Assembly: GCF_047663525.1 (NCBI RefSeq)
Contig: NC_092611.1
Span: 10,019,001-10,083,000, forward strand
Source: Anas platyrhynchos
Lineage: Eukaryota > Chordata > Aves > Anseriformes > Anatidae
Direction: 5' to 3'
Length of the DNA: 64,000 nt
Of this stretch, positions 56,545-64,000 are shown piece by piece. Positions within the stretch are counted from its first letter, which is position 1. Each line of letters starts with the position of its first letter. The notes below the pieces were generated by a model. That model was not told the DNA's origin. It saw nothing but the letters and a program-made list of their open reading frames with translations, and searched no databases. Both the position numbers and the translations under genes were made by a program.

Positions 56545-59279
56545 GGTTAGAGTTAGGGTTAGGGTTAGATCCGTTAGGGTTAGGGGGTTAGGGTTGGGGT
56601 TCGGGGGTTAGGGTTGGGGGTTTCGGGTTGGGGGTTAGGGGGTTGGGGGTTTAGGGGGTTTGGGGGTTGGGGTTGGGTACTTGGGGGGTTAGGGGTTGGG
56701 GGGTTAGGGTTAGAGTGTTAGGGTTAGATCTGTTAGGGTTGGGGGGTCGGGGGTTAGGGTTGGGGGTTTAGGGTTGGGGGTTAGGGGTTGGGGGGTTAGG
56801 GTTAGGGGGTTTGGGGGTTGGGGTAGGGTACTTGGGGGGTTAGGGGTTGGGGGGTTAGGGTTAGAGGATTAGGGTTAGGGTTAGATCTATTAGGGTTGGG
56901 GGGTTAGGGTTAGATCCGTTAGGGTTAGGGGGTTAGGGTTGGGGGGTCGGGGGTTAGGGTTGGGGGGTTAGAGGGTTAGGGGGTTAGGGTTAGAGGGTTA
57001 GGGTTAGGGTTAGATCCGTTAGGGTTAGGGGGTTATGGTTGGGGGGTCGGGGGTTAGGGTTGGGGGTTTAGGGTTGGAGGTTAGGGGGTTGGGGGGTTAG
57101 GGTTAGGGGGTCTGGGGGTTGGGGTTGGGTACTTGGGGGGTTAGGGGTTGGGGGGTTAGGGTTAGAGGATTAGGGTTAGGGTTAGATCTGTTAGGGTTGG
57201 GGGGTTAGGGTTAGATCCGTTAGGGTTAGGGGGTTAGGGTTGGGTGGTTAGGGCGTTGGGGGTTTAGGGTTAGAGGGTTAGGGTTAGATCAGTTAGGGTT
57301 AGGGGGTTAGGGTTGGGGGGTTAGGGGGTTGGGGGGTTAGGGTTAGGGTTAGATCCGTTAGGGTTAGGGGGTTATGGTTGGGTGGTTAGGGCGTTGGGGG
57401 GTTAGGGTTAGAGGGTTAGGGTTAGATCTGTTAGGGTTAGGGGGTTAGGGTTGGGGGGTTAGGGGGTTGGGGGTTTAGGGTTAGGGTTAGTTCCGTTAGG
57501 GTTAGGGGGTTATGGTTGGGGAGTCGGGGGTTAGGGTTGGGGGGTTAGGGTTAGGCTTAGATCCGTTAGGGTTAGGGGGTTAGGGGGTTTGGGCGTTAGG
57601 GTTAGAGGGTTAGGCTTAGATCCGTTAGGGTTAGGGGGTTAGAGGGTTTGGGCGTTAGGGTTAGAGGGTTAGGGTTAGATCCGTTAGGGTTGGGGGGTTA
57701 GGGGTTTGGGGGGGTTAGGGTTAGAGGGTTAGGGTTAGGCTTAGATCCGTTAGGGTTAGGGGGTTAGGGGGTTTGGGCGTTAGGGTTAGAGAATTAGGGT
57801 TAGATCTGTTAGGGTTAGGGGGTTTAGGGTTGGGGGTTTAGGGTTGGGGGTTATGGGGTTGGGGGGTTAGGGTTAGGGGGTTTGGGGGTTGGGGTTGGGT
57901 ACTTGGGGGGTTAGGATGGGGGGTTAGGGTTAGAGGATTAGGGTTAGCGTTAGATCTGTTAGGGTTGGGGGGTTAGGGTTAGATCCGTTAGGGTTAGGGG
58001 GTTAGGGTTGGGTGGTCGGGGGTTAGGGTTGGGGGGTTAGAGGGTTAGGGGGTTAGGGTTAGAGGGTTAGGGTTAGGGTTAGATCCGTTAGGGTTAGGGT
58101 GTTAGGGTTGGAGGGTCGGGGGTTAGGGTTGGGGGTTTAGGGTTGGGGGTTAGGGGGTTGGAGGGTTAGGGTTAGGGGGTTTGGGGTTTGGGGTTGGGTA
58201 CTTGGGGGGTTAGGGGTTGGGGGGTTAGGGTTAGAGGATTAGGGTTAGGGTTAGATCTGTTAGGGTTGGGGGGTTAGGGTTAGATCCGTTAGGGTTAGGG
58301 GGTTAGGGTTGGGTGGTTAGGGCGTTGGGGGTTTAGGGTTAGAGGGTTAGGGTTAGATCAGTTAGGGTTAGGGGGTTAGGGTTGGGGGGTTAGGGGGTTG
58401 GGGGGTTAGGGTTAGGGTTAGATCCGTTAGGGTTAGGGGGTTATGGTTGGGGAGTGGGGGGTTAGGGTTGGGGGGTTATGGTTAGGCTTAGATCCGTTAG
58501 GGTTAGGGGGTTAGGGGGTTTGGGCGTTAGGGTTAGAGGGTTAGGGTTAGATCCGTTAGGGTTGGGGGGTTAGGGGGTTGGGGGGGTTAGGGTTAGAGGG
58601 TTAGGGTTAGGCTTAGATCCGTTAGGGTTAGGGGGTTAGGGGGTTTGGGCGTTAGGGTTAGAGGATTAGGGTTAGATCTGTTAGGGTTAGGGGGTTAGGG
58701 TTGGGGGTTTAGGGTTGGGGGTTATGGGGTTGGGGGGTTAGGGTTAGGGGGTTTGGGGGTTGGGGTTGGGTACTTGGGGGGTTAGGATGGGCGGTTAGGG
58801 TTAGAGGATTAGGGTTAGCGTTAGATCTGTTAGGGTTGGGGGGTTAGGGTTAGATCCGTTAGGGTTAGGGGGTTAGGGTTGGGGGGTCGGGGGTTAGGGT
58901 TGGGGGGTTAGAGGGTTAGGGGGTTAGGGTTAGAGGGTTAGGGTTAGGGTTAGATCCGTTAGGGTTAGGGTGTTAGGGTTGGGGGGTCGGGGGTTAGGGT
59001 TGGGGGTTTAGGGTTGGGGGTTAGGGGGTTGGAGGGTTAGGGTTAGGGGGTTTGGGGTTTGGGGTTGGGTACTTGGGGGGTTAGGGGTTGGGGGGTTAGG
59101 GTTAGAGGAGTAGGGTTAGGGTTAGATCTGTTAGGGTTGGGGGGTTAGGGTTAGATCCGTTAGGGTTAGGGGGTTAGGGTTGGGGAGTTAGGGTTAGAGG
59201 GTTAGGGTTAGATCGTTTGGGGGGTTGGGTGGTTAGGGTTGGGCGGTTAGGGTTAGGGGGTTTGGGGGTTGGGGTTGGG
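56545..59279 (+). repeat. Telomere-like block, unit 2
   Basis: 2.7 kb, the longest of the complete blocks. Its first part follows unit 1 almost base for base (offset about 3,220 bp). It then carries additional higher-order repeats with GGGCGTT and TTAGATC landmarks. Confidence 0.85.
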
Positions 59280-59663
59280 TACTTGTGGCCCGCGGGGCGC
59301 CCGGTGGCCCTACCGGCGTCACCAGCGGCCACCTTGGGGTCAACGGCGGCGGTTTTGGGGTCAACGGCAGCGGTTTTGGGGTTTCGGTCTGGGGGGTGCT
59401 GACATGCCCCCCCCCGCACCCCCCCAGGCATCCTGGCCCTGCAGCTGCCCCCGGGGGGGCTCGACGCCGAGTCCTACAGGTGAGAACCAGTCCCCTCCGC
59501 CCCCTAAATGCGCCCCCAACCCCCAAAATGCCCCCACACCCTCCCCAAATTGACCCCCCCCAATTTATTCCCCCCCCTCCAGCGCTTGCCTCCACCTGGC
59601 CGAGATGCAGCATCGGGTGCGGAAGGCGCTGGCAGAGTGCGAGCGGCTGCTGCGGGCACGGGT
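59280..59663 (+). pseudogene. Amplified two-exon gene fragment, copy 2
   Basis: Exons at 59428-59479 and 59583-59661. Over 59281-59700 this copy differs from copy 1 by a single base that I can see (C at 59620 versus T at 55960), changing Trp to Arg in the helix (QHRVRKALAE). Splice sites and frame are intact. Confidence 0.6.
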
Positions 59664-59699
59664 AGGACGGGGGGAGAGACAAATTGGGGGGGGGCACCA

Positions 59700-60594
59700 A
59701 GGGGGGGGGGTCCATGGGGCTTGGGGGGACCCCAAGGGTGGGGGGGAACCAAAATGAGGGGGGAACCAAAATGAGGGGGGAACCAAGTTTGCGGGGTGCA
59801 TTTGCCGGGGGGACGCATTTGCGGGGCGCAACGGGGGGGGGTCCATGGGGCTAGGGGGGACCCCAACGGGGGGGCGGAAGGGGGGGGGGAACCAAAATGA
59901 GGGGGGAACCAAGTGTGCGGGGTTTTGTTTCCGGGGGGACACATTTGTGGGGCGCACCGGGGGGGGAACCAAAATGAGGGGGGAACCAAGTGTGCGGGGT
60001 TTTGTTTCCAGGGGGACACATTTGTGGGGCGCACCGGGGGGGAACCTAAATGAGGGGGGAACCAAGTGTGCGGGGTTTTGTTTCCGGGGGGACACATTTT
60101 TGGGGCGCACCAGGGGGGGAACCAAAATGAGGGGGGAACCAAGTGTGCGGGGTTTTGTTTCCGGGGGGACCCATTTGTGGGGTGCATCTGGGGGGGGAAC
60201 CAAAATGAGGGGGGAACCAAGTGTGCGGGGTTGTGTTTCCGGGGGGACACATTTGTGGGGCGTACCGGGGGGGGGGGGGAATCAAAATGAGGGGGGAACC
60301 AAGTGTGCGGGGTTTTGTTTCCGGGGGGACACATTTGTGGGTCGCACCAGGGGCGGGAACCAAAATGAGGGGGGAACCAAGTGTGCGGGGTTTTGTTTCC
60401 GGGGGGACACATTTTTGGGGTGCACCGGGGGGGGGAACCAAAATGAGGGGGGAACCAAGTGTGCGGGGTTGTGTTTCCGGGGGGACACATTTTTGGGGCG
60501 CACCGGGGGGGAACCAAAATGAGGGGGGAACCAAGTGTGCGGGGTTGTGTTTCCGGGGGGACACATTTTTGGGGCGCACCAGGGTGACCATGGG
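59700..60594. repeat. 77-bp minisatellite, block 4
   Basis: The longest minisatellite block, roughly ten to eleven copies. Variation is in G-run length and a few substitutions (CGCACC/TGCATC, GGACACATT/GGACCCATT). Confidence 0.85.
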
Positions 60595-62831
60595 GTTAGA
60601 GTTAGGGTTAGGGTTAGATCCGTTAGGGTTAGGGGGTTAGGGTTGGGGTTCGGGGGTTAGGGTTGGGGGTTTCGGGTTGGGGGTTAGGGGGTTGGGGTTT
60701 TAGGGGGTTTGGGGGTTGGGGTTGGGTACTTGGGGGGTTAGGGGTTGGGGGGTTAGGGTTAGAGTGTTAGGGTTAGATCTGTTAGGGTTGGGGGGTCGGG
60801 GGTTAGGGTTGGGGGTTTAGGGTTGGGGGTTAGGGGTTGGGGTGTTAGGGTTAGGGGGTTTGGGGGTTGGGGTAGGGTACTTGGGGGGTTAGGGGTTGGG
60901 GGGTTAGGGTTAGAGGATTAGGGTTAGGGTTAGATCTATTAGGGTTGGGGGGTTAGGGTTAGATCCGTTAGGGTTAGGGGGTTAGGGTTGGGGGGTCGGG
61001 GGTTAGGGTTGGGGGGTTAGAGGGTTAGGGGGTTAGGGTTAGAGGGTTAGGGTTAGGGTTAGATCCGTTAGGGTTAGGGGGTTATGGTTGGGGGGTCGGG
61101 GGTTAGGGTTGGGGGTTTAAGGTTGGAGGTTAGGGGGTTGGGGGGTTAGGGTTAGGGGGTCTGGGGGTTGGGGTTGGGTACTTGGGGGGTAGGGGTTGGG
61201 GGGTTAGGGTTAGAGGATTAGGGTTAGGTTTAGATCTGTTAGGGTTGGGGGGTGAGGGTTAGATCCGTTAGGGTTAGGGGGTTAGGGTTGGGTGGTTAGG
61301 GCGTTGGGGGTTTAGGGTTAGAGGGTTAGATCCGTTAGGGTTAGGGGGTTATGGTTGGGTGGTTAGGGCGTTGGGGGGTTAGGGTTAGAGGGTTAGGGTT
61401 AGATCTGTTAGGGTTAGGGGGTTAGGGTTGGGGGGTTAGGGGGTTGGGGGTTTAGGGTTAGGGTTAGTTCCGTTAGGGTTAGGGGGTTATGGTTAGGGAG
61501 TCGGGGGTTAGGGTTGGGGGGTTAGGGTTAGGCTTAGATCCGTTAGGGTTAGGGGGTTAGGGGGTTTGGGCGTTAGGGTTAGAGGGTTAGGCTTAGATCC
61601 GTTAGGGTTAGGGGGTTAGAGGGTTTGGGCGTTAGGGTTAGAGGGTTAGGGTTAGATCCGTTAGGGTTGGGGGGTTAGGGGGTTGGGGGGGTTAGGGTTA
61701 GAGGGTTAGGGTTAGGCTTAGATCCGTTAGGGTTAGGGGGTTAGGGGGTTTGGGCGTTAGGGTTAGAGAATTAGGGTTAGATCTGTTAGGGTTAGGGGGT
61801 TAGGGTTGGGGGTTTAGGGTTGGGGGTTATGGGGTTGGGGGGTTAGGGTTAGGGGGTTTGGGGGTTGGGGTTGGGTACTTGGGGGGTTAGGATGGGGGGT
61901 TAGGGTTAGAGGATTAGGGTTAGCGTTAGATCTGTTAGGGTTGGGGGGTTAGGGTTAGATCCGTTAGGGTTGGGGGTTTAGGGTTGGGGGTTAGGGTTAG
62001 ATCAGTTAGGGTTAGGGGGTTAGGGTTGGGGGGTTTGGGGTTTGGGGTTGGGTACTTGGGGGGTTAGGGGTTGGGGGGTTAGGGTTAGACGATTAGGGTT
62101 AGGGTTAGATCTGTTAGGGTTGGGGGGTTAGGGTTAGATCCGTTAGGGTTAGGGGGTTAGGGTTGGGTGGTTAGGGCGTTGGGGGTTTAGGGTTAGAGGG
62201 TTAGGGTTAGATCAGTTAGGGTTAGGGGGTTAGGGTTGGGGGGTTAGGGGGTTGGGGGGTTAGGGTTAGGGTTAGATCCGTTAGGGTTAGGGGGTTATGG
62301 TTGGGGAGTCGGGGGTTAGGGTTGGGGGGTTATGGTTAGGCTTAGATCCGTTAGGGTTAGGTGGTTAGGGGGTTTGGGCGTTAGGGTTAGAGGGTTAGGG
62401 TTAGGTCTGTTAGGGTTGGGGGGTTAGGGGGTTGGGGGGGTTAGGGTTAGAGGGTTAGGGTTAGGCTTAGATCCGTTAGGGTTAGGGGGTTAGGGGGTTT
62501 GGGCGTTAGGGTTAGAGGATTAGGGTTAGATCCGTTTTGGTTAGGGGGTTAGGGTTGGGGGTTTAGGGTTGGGGGTTATGGGGTTGGGGGGTTAGGGTTA
62601 GGGGGTTTGGGGGTTGGGGTTGGGTACTTGGGGGGTTAGGATGGGGGGTTAGGGTTAGAGGATTAGGGTTAGGGTTAGATCTGTTAGGGTTGGGGGGTTA
62701 GGGTTAGATCCGTTAGGGTTAGGGGGTTAGGGTTGGGGAGTTAGGGTTAGAGGGTTAGGGTTAGATCGTTTGGGGGGTTGGGGGTTAGGGTTGGGCGGTT
62801 AGGGTTAGGGGGTTTGGGGGTTGGGGTTGGG
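60595..62831 (+). repeat. Telomere-like block, unit 3
   Basis: 2.2 kb, the shortest complete block. It shares the start of units 1 and 2 and lacks some internal higher-order repeats (for example around 61970-62040). Confidence 0.85.
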
Positions 62832-63215
62832 TACTTGTGGCCCGCGGGGCGCCCGGTGGCCCTACCGGCGTCACCAGCGGCCACCTTGGGGTCAACGGCG
62901 GCGGTTTTGGGGTCAACGGCAGCGGTTTTGGGGTTTCGGTCTGGGGGGTGCTGACATGCCCCCCCCCGCACCCCCCCAGGCATCCTGGCCCTGCAGCTGC
63001 CCCCGGGGGGGCTCGACGCCGAGTCCTACAGGTGAGAACCAGTCCCCTCCGCCCCCTAAATGCGCCCCCAACCCCCAAAATGCCCCCACACCCTCCCCAA
63101 ATTGACCCCCCCCAATTTATTCCCCCCCCTCCAGCGCTTGCCTCCACCTGGCCGAGATGCAGCATCGGGTGCGGAAGGCGCTGGCAGAGTGAGAGCGGCT
63201 GGTGCGGGCACGGGT
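62832..63215 (+). pseudogene. Amplified two-exon gene fragment, copy 3, with stop
   Basis: Exons at 62980-63031 and 63135-63213, at a constant 3,552-bp offset from copy 2. Splice sites are kept, but exon B has TGA at 63190-63192 where copies 1 and 2 have TGC, plus a CTG-to-GTG change four codons on. This copy therefore cannot encode the full peptide. It is the most diverged of the three. Confidence 0.6.
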
Positions 63216-63239
63216 AGGACGGGGGAGGAGACAAAATGG

Positions 63240-63904
63240 GGGGGGGGCACCAAGGGGGGGGGGTCCATGGGGCTAGGGGGGACCCCAAGGATGGGGCGGG
63301 GGAAGGGGGAACCAAAATGAGACGGGAACCAAGTGTGCGGGGTGCTGTTTCCGGGGGGACACATTTGTGGGGCGCACCGGGGGGGGGAACCAAAATGAGG
63401 GGGGAACCAAGTGTGCGGGGTTTTATTTCCGGGGGGACCCATTTGTGGGGCGCACCGGGGGGGGGAACCAAAATGAGGGGGGAACCAAGTGTGCGGGGTT
63501 TTGTTTCCGGGGGGACCCATTTGTGGGGCGCACCGGGGGGGGGAACCAAAATGAGGGGGGAACCAAGTGTGCAGGGATTTGTTTCCGGGGGAACCCATTT
63601 GTGGGGCGCACCGGGGGGGGGAACCAAAATGAGGGGGGAACCAAGTGTGCGGGGTTTTGTTTCCGGGGGTACCCATTTGTGGGGCGCACCGGGGGGGGGA
63701 ACCAAAATGACGGGGGAACCAAGTGTGCGGGGTTATGTTTCCGGGGGGACCCATTTGTGGGGCGCACCGGGTGGGGGGGGAACCAAAATGAGGGGGGAAC
63801 CAAGTGTGCGGGGTTTTGTTTCCGGGGGGACCCATTTGTGGGGCGCACAGGGGGGGGAACCAAAATGAGTTGGGGGGGGAACCAAAATGAGAATGGGGGT
63901 CCAT
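63240..63904. repeat. 77-bp minisatellite, block 5
   Basis: About seven to eight copies. It differs from earlier blocks by GGACCCATTTGTGGGG in most units, so it belongs to a separate homogenised subfamily. Confidence 0.85.
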
Positions 63905-64000
63905 GGGGTTAGGGTTAGGGTTAGATCCGTTAGGGTTAGGGGGTTAGGGTTGGGGTTTGGGGGTTAGGGTTGGGGGTTTAGGGTTGGGGGTTAGGGGGTT
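63905..64000 (+). repeat. Telomere-like block, unit 4 (cut by window edge)
   Basis: The TTAGATCCG-punctuated telomere-like sequence restarts and runs off the window. The array therefore continues, and the true telomere is not in view. Confidence 0.85.

Larger units (their letters stand above)
52823..64000 (+). repeat. Subtelomeric macrosatellite, about 3.2-3.7 kb units
   Basis: Three whole units and a partial fourth: about 52823-56040, 56041-59700, 59701-63245 and 63246-64000. Each runs from a GTCCATGGGGCT(T/A)GGGGGGAC marker through the 77-bp minisatellite and a telomere-like block to a two-exon cassette. Units 1/2 and 2/3 are near identical over long stretches, which points to recent tandem amplification. 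The components are listed separately. Confidence 0.85.

Noticed and set aside
59504-60517. 337-codon open frame on the minus strand, and similar long frames at 50555-51237, 52802-53323, 55844-56542 and 62785-63904
   Set aside because: They are translations of the 77-bp and 26-bp arrays. Several frames and both strands are open at once, start codons are arbitrary, and there is no domain.
63905-64000. The chromosome terminus itself
   Set aside because: The sequence is still degenerate and punctuated by TTAGATCCG. A functional telomere would be a long perfect TTAGGG run.

Overview
The window looks like the distal end of an avian microchromosome. It carries the vertebrate block C11orf52 - HSPB2 - CRYAB - CFAP68 (C11orf1) - FDXACB1 - ALG9, the inverse of the human 11q23.1 order. 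To the right it passes into a large subtelomeric field of degenerate TTAGGG DNA. CR1 LINE tails, small GC-rich introns and a CRYAB protein that matches my memory of the duck sequence better than chicken suggest a bird, probably a waterfowl. No database was consulted. All gene models were built by hand from splice sites and reading-frame continuity.

Layout. 1-4.2 kb: intergenic DNA with a CR1 tail and a CpG island. 4.2-9.1 kb: C11orf52 (minus, 4 exons). 12.3-13.8 kb: HSPB2 (minus, 2 exons). 15.6-18.7 kb: CRYAB (plus, 3 exons), head to head with HSPB2. 20.0-21.4 kb: CFAP68 (minus, 3 coding exons), head to head with FDXACB1 (22.1-25.3 kb, plus, 5 exons). 26.2-48.3 kb: ALG9 (plus, 15 exons), the last recognisable whole gene. 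All six frames close across every splice junction and give proteins of 118, 181, 174, 161, 621 and 605 aa.

49.6-52.8 kb is a transition zone. In order it holds an NRF1/CTCF-like CpG cluster, a 61-62 bp tandem array carrying ZNF143/THAP11-type and YY1-type motifs, a 26-bp GC-rich array, a ~77-bp G-rich minisatellite, a degenerate TTAGGG tract, a T-rich tract with an exact 30-bp period, and a 7-bp array of AGGTCA/GGGTCA nuclear-receptor half-sites. From 52.8 kb to the end a macrosatellite of ~3.2-3.7 kb repeats. Each unit is [77-bp minisatellite] - [2.2-2.7 kb of TTAGGG/TTGGGG-like DNA] - [a 0.4 kb cassette with two spliceable exon fragments of an unrecognised gene]. The G-rich strand is the plus strand throughout, so the telomere lies to the right. 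The right edge is still degenerate repeat, so the true chromosome end is not seen.

Functions. HSPB2 and CRYAB are a small-heat-shock-protein pair. CFAP68 is an axonemal microtubule inner protein. FDXACB1 joins a methyltransferase-like domain to a tRNA-synthetase anticodon-binding fold. ALG9 is an ER mannosyltransferase of N-glycan assembly. C11orf52 looks like a small lipid-anchored protein with tyrosine motifs. The most unusual content is the subtelomeric field: a promoter-like CpG repeat stack pointing into TTAGGG DNA (position analogous to a TERRA promoter), the half-site array, and the amplified gene fragment.
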